Assembly (NCBI GenBank): GCA_014529385.2
Contig: CM043959.1
Location: 55,308,253-55,372,252, forward strand
Origin: Adiantum capillus-veneris
Taxonomy: Eukaryota; Streptophyta; Polypodiopsida; Polypodiales; Pteridaceae
DNA length: 64,000 bases
Direction of reading: 5' to 3'
Both the position numbers and the translations under genes were made by a program. How positions within the stretch are numbered: the first letter of the stretch is position 1; each line of letters begins with the position of its first letter. Positions 35,464-48,287 of this stretch are shown here, in pieces. Below the pieces are notes generated by a model that worked only from the letters and a program-made list of their open reading frames with translations, did not search any database and was not told the DNA's origin.

Positions 35464-36824
35464 ACATGGATTGCAATCCATGTTGAGAAGCCAAATTGAC
35501 TTTTCTTGGTACCATCAGATTCAGCATGACTAGTAGGTACTATGGCATCAATTTTTTTGGAAATGGACCTCTGGATTGAAAATCAGGTCAATTCTGACAC
35601 TTTGCCAGAGTTCTTGGCAGTTTTGGGCTTTTGTTCTGGTTTTTTTATATCCAAATTCAGTGTTGAATTGGCCACTAGACTCCCTGTGGTGTCCTCTAGC
35701 TATGGTGCAAATTTTTATCAAACTGTGTTAGAGGAACGTGGATCGCGATCCATGTACCTCAATGCTAGAATGTACTGAAACTTGACACACAACTAATTCT
35801 TGGTCTACTGATGATGGCTATATGGTTTTTGAGTGTTTTGTAGTTTTTTTAGGTCAACCAAAAATCAATTTCAGGGTCTGTTTCAGTGGTTTCCCCCTTG
35901 ATCTGTTTTTTGCCCCTTTTGGCCCACCATTTGACCTTTTTTTTATAAGAGTTTTTTGGGAGAAGGTATTTCAAATGTTATCACTTTTCTACCTGCCAAT
36001 TATCAACTCAAAATTCCAAAAAGGTACATGGATCGCGATCCATGTTTGGCAAGATTTTGGCATGACCTTTGGCAAGTTTGTGACAGAGGATATGGTGATG
36101 CTCTTCCCCAAATCTTTTTGGATTTGACCCACTTTTTCCAAGTCAAAAGCAAGATTTTGTGTCTGCTTGCAGTTTTTTGCAAACAACTCCTATTTTGGTA
36201 TTTTGATCAGGTTTTTTCACTTTTTTCATTGTGGCTCCTTTTGGAAAAGTTGTTCCCTTATTTAGTGCACTAGTCAAATTTTTCTTACAAATGTCCACCA
36301 GGTACATGGATCGTGATCCATGTTGGGCAACATCTGGTCATGATTTTTTGTCCTGCTGGTTCCCTGCTTCTAGTTGATCCCAATTATCACCCCTTTTTGA
36401 ATTTGGACAAATAAAAGTCCAATTTTCCCAAATTTTCTCAAGGTTTTGCTCTGCTTAACCCAATTTCTTGATTTAGATGATCTTTTAGCACTCCATTTTT
36501 GGCCAAACTCAAGGTTCTAATACCTGAGAGTTTGTTCTAAGCCCGGGGCGGTCACTTTTTAGAATGTGTATGATATCACGTGAGTTAACCGGAGAGGATT
36601 ACTAAAAGACCAAAATCTATAAAAATGTATACATACAGAGGGGGGTGGGGGTTTTTTAAATAGGCTCACATTGTAAGTATAGTATGTATATTGGGGTATT
36701 ATTAATTACCTCTTGAACGCACGTGATATAGGGGTCTTTTGATAAGTGACTGCCCCGGGGTTCTAAGCAAAGGAAACAATTTCTGCTCACTTTTCCTGAA
36801 AGGCACATGGATCGCGATCCATGT
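35464..36824. repeat. Array of five 20-bp palindromes
   Basis: Consensus ACATGGATCGCGATCCATGT, a perfect palindrome, at 35464, 35736, 36026, 36304 and 36805 (start positions). Two copies (36026, 36805) are perfect; the others have 1-2 substitutions. Spacings are 272, 290, 278 and 501 bp; the last becomes 275 when the MITE and its 8-bp duplication are removed. Each is flanked on the right by TTGGGCAAG-like sequence. Confidence 0.92.
36542..36759. mobile_element. MITE with 8-bp target duplication
   Basis: 218 bp flanked by perfect GTTCTAAG repeats (36534-36541 and 36760-36767). Terminal inverted repeats CCCGGGGCRGTCACTT, 16 bp with one mismatch. Subterminal inverted copies of ATATCACGTG put a CACGTG box 35 bp from each end (36577-36582 and 36720-36725). 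No coding capacity. An 8-bp duplication is typical of hAT- and P-type DNA transposons, but the ends do not show the common hAT CAGGG start. Confidence 0.9.
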
Positions 36825-37324
36825 TGGACAAGCAAGCTGGAAAAATTTTTCACAGTCTGTCTCTAACAAGATTGTATATTCCCTTTTTGCAAGTTTTGTT
36901 GGGATTGGTTCAGCTTTGAGGCTCTGACCATCAATCTTACAACTTTTCAGAGTTATGGTCTTCGGCACCAAAACAAGGTTTTGGAAAGTTTTTTCCCTGA
37001 TCCTTTTGGCCCAAATTGATGGTGGAAATTGTTACTTAACCTACTCCTACAAACTGAAATAGATGCACAAACATAAATGAATTTAATGGTACAAAAACGA
37101 CAACGATGTGTGTGGTGAAACACCCCTTTCCAAGCATTGGAAAATCAAAGAATGAAATACTCTCTTGTACTTCACTCACAGCTTTCGTTGCTCATAAGGA
37201 GTAGCACTGGCTTAGTCTCGGACTCCAATCTCTACTAAGCACTAAACCTACGTTTAGATGCTTTACTGTCTATGTGTAAACGGAATGGGTGTCAAAAGCT
37301 TTGGAAGGGATTTTTTGTACAACT

Positions 37325-37450
37325 GAGTCACTCACCACCTAAGGATTGACGTCCCCGACAATGGCGCCAACGTTAGCGGGTCACCGTGAGTCATTCACCA
37401 CCTAAGGATCGACTTCCTTGGCAACAACACCAATGTTAGCGGGTGACCGC
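37325..37450 (-). repeat. Tandem 63-bp duplication of the LTR/primer-site junction
   Basis: Units 37325-37387 and 37388-37450 both run GAGTCAYTCACCACCTAAGG ... CCAAYGTTAGCGGGT. On the minus strand each contains an LTR end plus a primer site. The inner copy (TTGGCGCCATTGTCGGGGA) is closer to the canonical plant gypsy site than the copy next to the full LTR (TTGGTGTTGTTGCCAAGGA). Confidence 0.85.
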
Positions 37451-38301
37451 GACGGACGTCTGCAACATAGCTTTTTGTACTAACATAATGTCGATATGCA
37501 AGGAAGCGAATCGGGATGGGGCATGGAGACTTAATGAGACTGTCAATCTCACCAAAATAAACTTAAGAGGGCTATTCATACTATGACAAAAGCAAATCAA
37601 CCACTTCCTAATCAGAAAATCAGTCTATGTCCGATCTCACTGCTCTAGATTATCATGCCTTTTTGACATCCAAACGAATTTGGAATACAACAAAACTTAA
37701 GGAGACGTATTACAACACCTAGGGGCACAATCCTACCAAGTTTTGCAGCCATTTGGGAAGGTACATAAATCATGATCCATCATAAAACATGTGTAGAAAA
37801 CTATGGAAAGGTCCCCCTTAAGCATAGAAACACTTATCCAAGGTCAAAACATCAAAAAACAACCATTTAAGACCTCAAATCAATGCATTTAGCTCACAAA
37901 CAATACGTCGTGAACTATAGATGAATCGAGAATGATTACACTTAGAATGTAGAGCAAGAGACAAGGGACACAATGTGCTATTCAGAATTGAATTCTGATT
38001 ACCAGACAAAGAGAAAAGCGGATTACAAATTGTAGCAGCAAGAAGCTCTCACAGTCGACGTCCAATCCTTCCTCTAGCTAATGATAATGTGTTAGTAAAA
38101 AATAAGGGTTTTGACTTAAGAGCTAAGGGGACTTTCCCATGGCCATTCGGCCACTTACAAGGAGTGTAGACTCAGAGAGGCTAAGAGGGCATGACATAAT
38201 ATATTACAATTGGGAATGCTTATCAGCAGAATTGCACAGCTTCTTTTGAAAAAATGAGCGAGTACAACAAGGTTTGGTGTACATCCGACTTTTACATGTC
38301 A
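37434..38301 (-). repeat. Element C 5' LTR
   Basis: 868 bp, about 90% similar by eye to 13110-13991. Minus-strand end GCTAACA followed by the primer site. Confidence 0.85.
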
Positions 38302-38322
38302 GTCCACTGTGTCCATCAAACA

Positions 38323-39760
38323 ATGGCTGACAAGGGAAAAGAGATTGAAATGAATGTTGATAGCTTTTATTTTGCTAATGAAGAAGCAGCTAATGATGCC
38401 CCTATGCTTGTAAACTATCTTGTTTCTAGGCTTCAAAAAGTCTTGGGAAATCCATCCCTCCAAGGTGAAGTGCTACAACAATTGTGCACCCATGGTATTG
38501 TCCAAACTCCCCACCAAGAAGAGAAAGTACCTAGGAAGCCTCCTAGTGAGACTTCCAAAAGAAGACTCTCTTCAATAAGGGAAGAAGAGGAGGATCCGTA
38601 CAAAGGGCTCAAAAATTTACTACTCGATGAGGTATCTCTGTCCAACAGGAGAACCCAAGTTTCAATGGTAGAGCCCTCACCAAAAGAACGAGAAAGAAGC
38701 AAGTCTCCTGCCACCTCGACAAAGATGGCTCCACAGAGACGGCGGGCAAAATGCTCTCCATCACCCCCTAAATGGAGAAGATCATCGCATAATCCTCTTC
38801 ACCATAATTCTAAGAGAAAAGAGAGAAAACAAGAGAAGAAAAAGGCGAGAAAGAGGTCACCCTCTTCTCCATCTTCTCCATCCTCTTCCTCTTCCTCTTC
38901 TGAAGAAAGTGATGGTGCAGACAAGGAGGAACAAGGGAAGAAAAAGGCGAGACTCCATCCTCCTCATACTCTTCCTCTTCTGAAGAAAGTGATGGTGCAA
39001 CTCTCGAACCACCCAAAATAAGAGGTCATAAGAAATACTATGCCGCTTGGAAAAGGTCGTCCAAGCTCAAAAAGTTCAAAGAGGGAGGAAAGAACATCTC
39101 TTTCCTTACCTACGATGGCACTTTTTGTGCTATAGACAAAGTCTTGGCCTTTATCCAACAATTCCGAATGCGTCGTTTGGAGATGAGGGATTCACGGAGT
39201 CCTCTAAGCTACGTCATGTAGCCATGCATTTTCAAAAGTCTGCCAGCAATGGTGGTCTAGCCTAAGAACAAACGGTGAAGCTCCACGATCATGGAAAGCT
39301 TTAAGAGCTTCCATCATGAAGCAGTTTTTGGCTACCGATGCCAAAGACAAAGTACTCATCGAATGGAGAAGCTTGAAACTCTCTCCCTACGAATCTATTC
39401 ACAAATATGTATATAAGTTTTAGGATTTACACCTCAAAGCCATTGTCTTCAAAAGATGGATTTTGGAGAGCAAAAACAACAATTTTGTGCGGGTTTAACT
39501 GAGGATATGGCGGAGTACGTTAACTCCCAAAGGCGATGCACCATATCTACGGTCATACACCATACCATGGTGCTTCAAGAATCAACTCCCAACAAGGGGC
39601 TAAGAGAAATCTTAAGCCCATGGAAAACAAGGAACGTAACGAGCCTAAGGGGAAGGACAACGTCCAAAAGTCTCCCAAAGGCAACGCCAACAACAACAAA
39701 GCTAAGGATAAGGGAGTTTATAAAGGGAAAAATAAACTCTCTCTTGAAGATCTAGAGCAT
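38323..39760 (+). pseudogene. Element B Gag (gypsy type)
   Basis: ATG at 38323 opens MADKGKEIEMNV and a 233-codon frame ending at 39021. It includes a basic/serine-rich segment with a poly-serine run and SEESDGADKEEQG. After frameshifts come capsid motifs QQWWSSLRTNGEAPRSWKAL, RASIMKQFLATDAKDKV, EWRSLKLSPYESIHKYVYKF, then EQKQQFCAGLTEDMAEYV and CTISTVIHHTMV. These match plant gypsy Gag proteins. The sequence runs straight into LTR-interior sequence at about 39765, so nucleocapsid, all of pol and the start of the 3' LTR were deleted. Confidence 0.8.
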
Positions 39761-39764
39761 TCCA

Positions 39765-40599
<835 letters not shown>

Positions 40600-43342
40600 T
40601 TCTCCCACTATAGCTACTATATCGGGTGAGAGTCCCAAAGGCTGATGATAAACATGTAATCTATGCCAACATTTTTGTGCCAATTGCATCAACACCATGT
40701 GCTGTGACCTCTACCAATCTATCGGTAGTTGGCATCTCAATCCTCATTGCAACACCACCATAACTAGTCATGTATAGATGCATCAATCCCTGCTCCAGGG
40801 TAGTTGTCACTCCATCATCATCCATAGGGGTTGTATCCACCTTCCCTAGCATCACCATATCAGCCTCTAGCATGAGCCTGTCAAAGAACTCCACATCGCT
40901 CATCTCGTGGTAGGAGACATCTTTGTCCTAAGAGGATCAATCCATTGTGTCTTGCTAGAGCACGGCCACTCTAACTCTGCATCTACAGACATGTCGTGCA
41001 CATCACTCTGGAGTTCATTTGTGAAAGATATGTGTGTTGTCTCTTGCTGGCATGACTGTAATGTAATCAAGACTATGTCATCTCTGACCTCAGATACATA
41101 CATAGTGTAAACCAAGCCAATCCTAGATCCTCTCACAATGAATAGCAAACCGCAATGCAACTCGAAGAACTGCTCTCTAAGGAGTACTTGACATCGACTG
41201 TCTCTCAAGTGTCTCAGAGAGATCAAAATCTATGTGATCTTAGGAACATAACGCACATGTCGTAGCATATAAGATGCACCACTGGGTAATGACAAGCATA
41301 CATCTCATGCACCCTCTATTTCATATGTTGATCTGTCATCTAGATGCACACAACCCAGGCTCCCACTAGCCGACATGATGTGAGGTGGAATGTTGCATAC
41401 TCATCTAGCAACCATCAAGAGAAAGTGGCATCTCTATTAAACCTAAAATCAAGAGGAACACTAGAGATAAATGTGACATCACCGTCACTCGCATACAAAA
41501 CCACATCTCTAGTGTGTGTCATCAAAACCATCTTTGCATCACTCATATGTCTACGTTGTTGCCTCATGTGTGTAAAGAAACGACATCTAATGAGTTATGT
41601 GTGCCACAATGCCAACATTGCAAGTGTCAACATTAATGAGACCGATGTCTCATATAAGTCATCGTAGTAGACTCAAAACTATCACACATATTAGTGAATT
41701 TCAATGGCTTTACAACATGTACAAGGGCAATGTGCATAAACCAATGCCGAAGAGAAGTGTATCAAACATGGAACAAAAGGAGCTTCTTGCAGGGAAAAAA
41801 CACTCTCAAAAGAGCTCACTAGTACTCGTAGTGCTCAAGCGCATCAACGCATAAAATCTTTCGTATTATTGTAACCACATTGTGTTATTCAATTGTCACA
41901 CTGATGCAAGTCTCAACTACCACTAGTACATGCAACATGTAACTAGTGACTATCTGTAATTTTGTATGTAGTAGACTCACGATCGGAATATTTGTCAATG
42001 GAAAACAATGCATATCACAAGTCTATCTATAGCCACTACGAGCATACATGAATCTCTCTCTTGCGAGAGTGGATTCAATAACACCAATCCATGTTCAAAA
42101 ATAACATATGCCCATCTTGGGAGCAAAGTTGACCACATTAAGAGGGAATCATTGTCTCAATCCAGCGACCACAAATATATCAAAAGAGTGTGTGGCAATC
42201 AAGCCAAAACTATGGTGAAAAATCTAGGGAGAATCAGATAGAGTCTCCCCTCCAAAATGATCAAAATCTCAATGCAAACTCTCAAACCATAAACCGCATC
42301 CAAGATGCAAAGTGGGAGAAAACCTCGATCACTATGAACTAACCAAAGTCTATCAACAAAAGATGTGGCAAAGTGAGAGTAAACCTCGACCACTATGCTC
42401 TCTAAAAGAGGACTCAGAACCATTAACCAAAACCGCTACTCAATGCCAAAGAGTAATGCCAAAACGCCTCCACAATGTGCATATAATGGCAATCCACACT
42501 CAACCTACATCAATGGAGTGTCTGCACATAAACAAGCGCGGAAATAAGTGAAATCCAAAAAACGGATCAATGTGTAAACAATGCTCTCAAGAGAGCTCAC
42601 ATGCATTAAAAAACGCTTGCCAAAATGCATGTACAATGGGCATCAACCATGTGCCATAACCATATGCAAATTCATTTGCAAAGATCACAAATCAAAGCAA
42701 ATTGCTGCCAAAGTGTCCTATAAAAACGTGTGAAAGAAGCTCCACGTGTGTGCTCGAAAAACCGCGTCTCTCAAGAGACCACTTCAATGGTGTGTAAACG
42801 CCTCCGTGATTCTTTAACCAAGTCTACCAATAAACCTTAAACCTCAAGCTTTGCACAAGATGAAATTGCAACTTCAGCTACAAATTTATGTACCTAACTT
42901 CAAGCACCTACCTCACTTAGTGCATCAAACTCGCATTGCGAAAACAAAAAACGTGAAATTTTTTGTATACAGTCAGTCTGAGTTGAAGATCAACAAAACG
43001 GTGAGGAATTTGCAAAAATCTTCTTCTGCAAAGTTGTAGGGCACATCAAAACGGAGGGGCTATTCAAGAAAAAAATTTATATCTGCAATCTACAAGGAGA
43101 GAAATGAATTTAAAAACAGTGCTGCTGTGCAGACAGTTTTTAGGGCAGCACGTTCACCTACACACTATCTTCCACATTGTCTTCTGAGCTTCCACAAGAG
43201 TATGCATCACTTTGAGCTCAAAAGCTACCACTTTATTCTCACAAAGATTTCAAGATTTCTTGATCTCTCCACTGCCAAGGGTGAGTAAGCTATTGCCTTG
43301 AAGCTCTCAACACTGTCATGCTCGAAGCCATTGCCAAGCCAT
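40600..43342 (-). other. Element A internal region, no domains seen
   Basis: About 2.7 kb between the element B LTR and the element A primer site. Minus-strand frames of up to 108 codons (e.g. 40900-41226) show no pol motif. Several imperfect local repeats occur near 42300-42400 and 42580-42780. The first bases read, on the minus strand, CTATAGTGGGAGAA, a copia-type polypurine tract. Confidence 0.45.
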
Positions 43343-43357
43343 ACCTCTGATACCAAC
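43343..43357 (-). other. Element A primer binding site
   Basis: Minus-strand GTTGGTATCAGAGGT directly after the LTR, matching initiator tRNA-Met. Confidence 0.8.
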
Positions 43358-43564
43358 TGTGAGTGCGCAAATGTGGTGCGTGTATGGAGAGGGAGAAGGA
43401 CAAAGAGAGATAACATAGGATGTGGGTTGAGCATCTCACCATAATGTGTGAGAGCCCCTTATTCTTCTATCTAGTAAAGAATAAGGTGTATACAAGTGAT
43501 GGGCGGTCGGGGACGGCTATGGCACGTCGGACCAAGGTAAGAGGCACACCACCTTTACCCCAAA
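43358..43564 (-). repeat. Element A 5' LTR
   Basis: 207 bp, similar to 10591-10807 but with a short, interrupted GA tract. Left edge firm (TGTGAGTG); right edge blurred by an A-run. Confidence 0.75.
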
Positions 43565-43633
43565 AAAATTATTGATGTGTTTTCAAATCTTGCGAGTCAA
43601 AAACAATATGTTTACATGTATTGAAGTGTAGTT

Positions 43634-43674
<41 letters not shown>

Positions 43675-44414
43675 TGACAAGGCATAAAATAATTGAGATA
43701 TAATTTAAGTGACATAAATTGAGATAATTTTTAATGTCAAAGGAACAATTTGATAGACATATTATTCAATAAGGATTTCTCTCAAAGTAGATGGCAACCA
43801 CAAGCAGAAGCATATCACACCATCTGGCCCAATCTCTATGCATTTTATTTACTTTAAACCACGACCTAGAGTATGGACACTAATCTAGTTTCAATTTGGT
43901 CACAAGCTAGTCCATAGCTTCATGACGGTCATACCATAGCCTTGCACGGCTTCAAATCCTCATCTTGAGACTTAGCACAAGACATAATTGTGGTCACAAA
44001 AATATTGTATACAAGGGTATTTATCAAATGCATACTAAGGTTGACATCAAGCATCTAGTATTCAAGAAATATGTGGCTAAAGAAATCTACAAGAAGTCAA
44101 AATGCAAAGAATTGAAGTGGACTATTGACCTATTAATTGTGTAGGGGTCTTATCAAAGTGTGCAAGGTAAAGCACATTGTTTGTCAAGCTACAAGAAAAC
44201 CATGTGACTAATAAAACTATTCATCATGAAATGAGGAAATTATAAAAACTTTGGACCAGTAGTGTATGTTTTACAAAAGTACCACTGCAAAAGTATGGTG
44301 GAGATTTGACACCCTATCTCCCTAGAGTTATAATGAATGGAAGTCGTGGCCTGTCCTGTAGTTCGGTACTATTTTTTTTTGAAGGAAAGGTCTGAGATGG
44401 TCAAGATTCCTTAT
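43565..44414. other. Intergenic with GA microsatellite
   Basis: GA tract at 43635-43671; otherwise no gene recognised. Confidence 0.5.
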
Positions 44415-44711
44415 GCATCTATGATTACTGAATAGAAGAAGAGGCACATTTCAAAAGTTGCAACGAAAATGGTGAATGAGAAGAATTTGCCTCATTGTTA
44501 TTGGGTTGAAATAGTATCTAAAGTTGTTTACATTATGAATAGGAATTCCATTGTTGTTGCATATAACATGACAATCAAGGGAAAGTTTATTAGAAGAAGA
44601 CATGATTTGACACACCTTAAATTATTTGGATGTATCATTTATGTGCATGTGCCTGATGATTTCCAAACAAAGCTGGATCAAAAGCTAGAAAATGTGTGTT
44701 CATTGGTTATC
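44415..44711 (+). pseudogene. Ty1/copia integrase fragment
   Basis: Reads KKRHISKVATKMVNEKNLPH, then CYWVEIVSKVVYIMNR and HLKLFGCIIYVHVPDDFQTK, the well conserved copia stretch after the catalytic Glu of integrase. A stop sits where the conserved E-R-K-N-R block should begin. It ends in a CT microsatellite. No LTR of this copy was found. Confidence 0.8.
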
Positions 44712-44739
44712 CTTTCTCTCTCTCTCTCTCTCCCCCCCC

Positions 44740-44771
<32 letters not shown>

Positions 44772-44902
44772 AAATTTTTCCCTTGACGAGTACACCTTGA
44801 TCAAACATTAATTATTTACAAATCTCCCTCTTTTGTGTCTCTCTCATGTACACTTATACACATGCACACAAATATACAAGCACCAAAATACACTCGAACC
44901 AT

Positions 44903-44936
<34 letters not shown>

Positions 44937-44937
44937 A
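44709..44937. repeat. CT microsatellites
   Basis: Imperfect CT tract at about 44715-44772 (with a C-run in the middle) and a second at about 44904-44935. Confidence 0.9.
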
Positions 44938-45254
44938 AACATCATAATCTATGTCAAGAAACTTGTTTACTCACCAACTGGACAATGGTAAATCCAAATC
45001 ATTTACAACAAGCGAATTTCAAGGGTTTTCAAACCAAAATAATCCAATCCAACTTTGCCTTGATAAATCAATAGATGAACAACATTGAAAGACTAGTGAA
45101 AGATACCTATATAAACTAATAATGAAAGGCTTGAATGTGAACATCTTAAAACAACAACTGTAAAAAGATAGATATAGAGTGAAAAAAATTAGTACAATAT
45201 TCTCATATACATTCATGGGCTTATTGTTCTAACACTAGCTTAAAATGGAAAAAT
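44938..45254. other. Intergenic, nothing recognised
   Basis: AT-rich, no gene seen. Confidence 0.5.
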
Positions 45255-45611
45255 CTAATTATCGTCATTGCTAATGTCATCGTCGTTGTCATTGTCATCA
45301 TACTCATTGTTGGCTCCATTGGTTTGTCCTTGCAAAGAAATGTATGTCATCCACACTTCTACCCAAGCCTCCACATGTCTTTCAAAGGTTGCACACTCTT
45401 GTGGGATGCGATATCCATGTTCCCCCCAAGGCCTTATTGCATTGTGAGCAAAAACGGAAACTTTCTTAACATCCTCTTTGGTTGGCTGTGAACTTTCATC
45501 AAGCTCATACACGGCATTGAATAGGGACTTTGTGGAATCATCGACTGCACAAAAAGCCTCTGTTTTGCTTCGTGCATTTTGTGTTGTGCATAAATTATTC
45601 ATTTCATACAC
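45255..45611 (-). CDS. Hypothetical protein fragment with acidic tail
   Basis: An open frame of 118 codons. The body has WGEHGYRIPQECATFERHVE and AWVEVWMTYISLQGQ, and it ends in a run of Asp/Asn (DDNDNDDDISNDDN). The amino-acid composition is protein-like, but no family is recognised and no promoter or intron boundary could be fixed. It could be the last exon of a transposon-derived gene. Low confidence that it is expressed. Confidence 0.3.
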   Translation of the reverse strand: MYEMNNLCTTQNARSKTEAFCAVDDSTKSLFNAVYELDESSQPTKEDVKKVSVFAHNAIRPWGEHGYRIPQECATFERHVEAWVEVWMTYISLQGQTNGANNEYDDNDNDDDISNDDN

Positions 45612-46954
45612 ATTGTTAAGAATGTGATTAGCGTGCCGTTGTTAATTGGGTCAACATGAGGGAGTGGTGGACCACAATGAGAACCATGCCCGCATCGAGA
45701 GTCTTGACCACGCTGATTGCATTGACCATGGTTTTCCCTCAGCATGGTGAATTTGTGAATGCAAGAAGACTAAAAGAGAAGCTAGTAGAAAAGAATATAG
45801 AAAAACTTGCAAATGAATGATACTAGTGATTTTTTTATTTTTATAGGGAACCCTAAGTGACTTTACTTTCAATACCTTTTCCACCATGTCCTCCGTCTAC
45901 TTTTCAAATAAAATAAAAAATTCAATAAAATGTCACTTCAAGATTAAACATCTTTGATTAAATTACATACAAACCAAGGAATATTTGACATCACAAATGG
46001 ACTAACCTCACTAATAAAAAAATAGATAGCAATCCCTTGCAAAATTTACATATAGTGAGAAGAATAGATACCAAGTTTGAAGGTGGCACTACATAGAAAA
46101 TGAGTACATATGAAATAAACAATATACATAGGTTTCACGTTCCTAGTGGTTGCAGTTCTAGTGTTGGCTGTGCTAGTGGCACACATGCAGGTGGGGGCCC
46201 CATGAGTAGCGAGGGAAATAGCGAGTTGTAGAGCGATTGACCATGGTATGGCCAACCTGGAATTATAGGTGGTCGTCTGCTCGGAGACAGAACATGCAGT
46301 GCCATGGACTCCTGAGGACGTGATAAAGGGGATGTGGGTGGCTATGACTATGATAAACGTGAAACATCACCCAAATGAAGAGTCAACCTTAGCCCCCTTG
46401 GACGCAATTGCTGTGGTAAAATACGAGTCATAAACAATCTGCGATCTCGCTCGACGCTGATGCAATATCATTATAGATGCTCACACTTTGTCACCAAGAC
46501 ACTCCATCCAGCAAGCCAGTCCAAAACTATGTTGCCAACCTTTGTGAATGTACCCAACAACCACCTCTAGATAACACATACATTATTAGACAATGCACTG
46601 ACAACTATATATAAGGACTTGAACCATTCCTCAACTTACCAAGAAAAGAACTCGCTCTCTCCACACCGAGCCAAAAGAGTGCTCCAATGTCGTCTAGCGT
46701 CCATGACGCCTCTCGGAATGGTTCTCGGATCATGTCACTATATGCATCAAAACCATCATTGTCGACTACCACATCTCCGGCCTAATGATCGTACAATGGA
46801 ACGTGACTAGAAGCCCGTCAAATCTACATGTGAACATGGCTAGCACCAAGCTCTCAACCTGCACCATGGTTTATGTTTCAAATAGAAACACATCAATATC
46901 TATCATGAAACTCATGGAGAAATGGTTAAGAACTTACTGAATCTGTGAAATCAT
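45612..46954. other. No gene recognised
   Basis: Short frames only. A possible continuation of the minus-strand relic at 46955-47250 is not legible. Confidence 0.4.
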
Positions 46955-47250
46955 CTATAACAACACATGTGCGTAAAAAAATCTGAAGGAAGATGGAAGA
47001 TGGAAACAATCGCACACATGAGGCTCCTCGTTGGTGAGTGCCAAGTGTTCTGCTTGACACGTTGCCACAATTGTACCATGTGATAATAAGAACTCTACAT
47101 CTAGGGTGAACACATTGGTGACGATCTTGGTAGAGAATACATTCCAATGGGAGACACCAGCAATGCGAGCGCTAAGTTTGCAATGTGTCGGTAGGTCTGT
47201 CCACGCAAGTTGCACCTCTCCAAGCCGCTAATCAGGATCCATTTTGACGA
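46955..47250 (-). pseudogene. Unidentified coding relic
   Basis: A minus-strand frame reads LGEVQLAWTDLPTHCKLSAR and then TKIVTNVFTLDVEFLLSHGT with a protein-like composition for about 95 codons. No domain recognised; called a relic because the frame stops on both sides and the surroundings are decayed repeats. Confidence 0.25.
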
Positions 47251-47301
47251 TGTGAGAGAGCGACCCCGGCCAAAAGGCTCACCCTTCATACCATTGATCA
47301 A

Positions 47302-48013
47302 CTTTTAATTCTCCATGGAGAGTGATATCAATCATTAATGCTCCCACGTCAAAAAAACACTATGTAGGATAAGTAGACATATGTATACATGATACACACA
47401 ATCAATTACATTGTTAAAGTTTACATCTTGCAAGCTAAGAATTCATTGCCCATGACTTAAGGTGGTTGAAACAATTTGTTGTTCACCAAACTCTTTATCT
47501 CATTGTGTCAAACCTATCTATATCTTCCATTTTTAGTTCAAGTTCACCGGACCAAATGAAACAAAATCAAAACCTTATGTCAGCTTGATATTTTGTATTG
47601 ACAAAGGGATCTCCCATGCCACTATATAGAAAACTTCCCTTGTTTGGAAGAGTGTACCAAAAATAACACTCATGTTGGGAGCCTTCAATACAATCCCTAT
47701 AGGAAATTTGTTGACATCCATATTGGGAGCCTTCATCCTTAAAGGGAATTTGACCTCCATGTTGGGATCCTTCAATAATATCTCTAGAGAGAATAGAAGG
47801 AACTCCTAGTTTGCTACCTACCCGCCTTCTACCATTCAAGGAATGAGAGCATAGGAAAAAAAGCACATTGACTTATGAATGGATGGTGGACTATATCCCG
47901 TATACCCCATCACCAAAATCACACCACCATTGTTCAATTGTTATGCATTGAGGATATTTGTTTGAGCCTTCATTAAAGGGCTATTTGAAGAGGGGTGAAG
48001 GACGGGACCTTCC
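47302..48013. other. Intergenic with short degenerate repeat
   Basis: Three copies, about 55-60 bp apart, of a block like ATGTTGGGAGCCTTCA (near 47670, 47725 and 47758). Otherwise nothing recognised. Confidence 0.4.
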
Positions 48014-48287
48014 TAGGATTCCATGGGAAATTGGGTAGGGATACATCCAATAATCAATACAACCAATGGAAGACATTGCACAATGCTCTAAAGGACTGTG
48101 GATTTGATGGCATAGCAAGGAATTAGAAGGCAAAAGTGTGGGATGCCATGGATACAGTCTTCTTTTACTATCATAAAACTCAAAGTTGGGGAAATAATGA
48201 CCTCTCCAACTTCACAAAATAGCTCAACAAATTCAAGAAATTTATGACAAATGTTTGGAGCTCAAAGCTCTTCAAACACTAGATGGT
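48014..48287 (+). pseudogene. Unidentified coding relic
   Basis: One plus-strand frame of about 90 codons with two internal stops. It reads FHGKLGRDTSNNQYNQWK, then CGFDGIARN, KVWDAMDTVFFYYHKTQSWG and FKKFMTNVWSSKLF. The composition and single frame suggest former coding, probably of a mobile element, but the family is unknown. Confidence 0.35.

Larger units (their letters stand above)
35184..37324 (-). other. Element C untranslated leader
   Basis: About 1.9 kb (MITE excluded) of noncoding, T-rich (plus strand) sequence between primer site and first ORF, with five evenly spaced palindromes and one MITE insertion. Confidence 0.65.
13110..38301 (-). mobile_element. Element C: giant Ty3/gypsy retrotransposon
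   Basis: LTRs of 882 and 868 bp (13110-13991 and 37434-38301) flank minus-strand gag, nucleocapsid, protease, reverse transcriptase, RNase H and integrase relics in gypsy order. The right LTR ends next to TTGGTGTTGTTGCCAAGGA, a decayed form of the common plant gypsy primer site beginning TTGGCGCC. Removing element D and the MITE leaves about 18 kb, large for an LTR element. After the integrase come a second retropepsin-like domain, a leader-like spacer and a further coding module. Every coding region is disrupted. No exact target duplication was found at the outer edges. Confidence 0.8.

Noticed and set aside
13110-38301. Target-site duplication for element C
   Set aside because: TACAA before the left LTR and GTCCA after the right one do not match, so none is claimed.
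38254-38322. Upstream extension of the element B gag frame
   Set aside because: The first 23 codons lie largely in the element C LTR. The ATG at 38323, just outside it, is the natural start.
42250-42800. Possible tandem array around AAACCTCGACCACTATG and CTCTCAAGAGAG
   Set aside because: Only two or three imperfect copies with irregular spacing; not distinct from the background of the element A interior.
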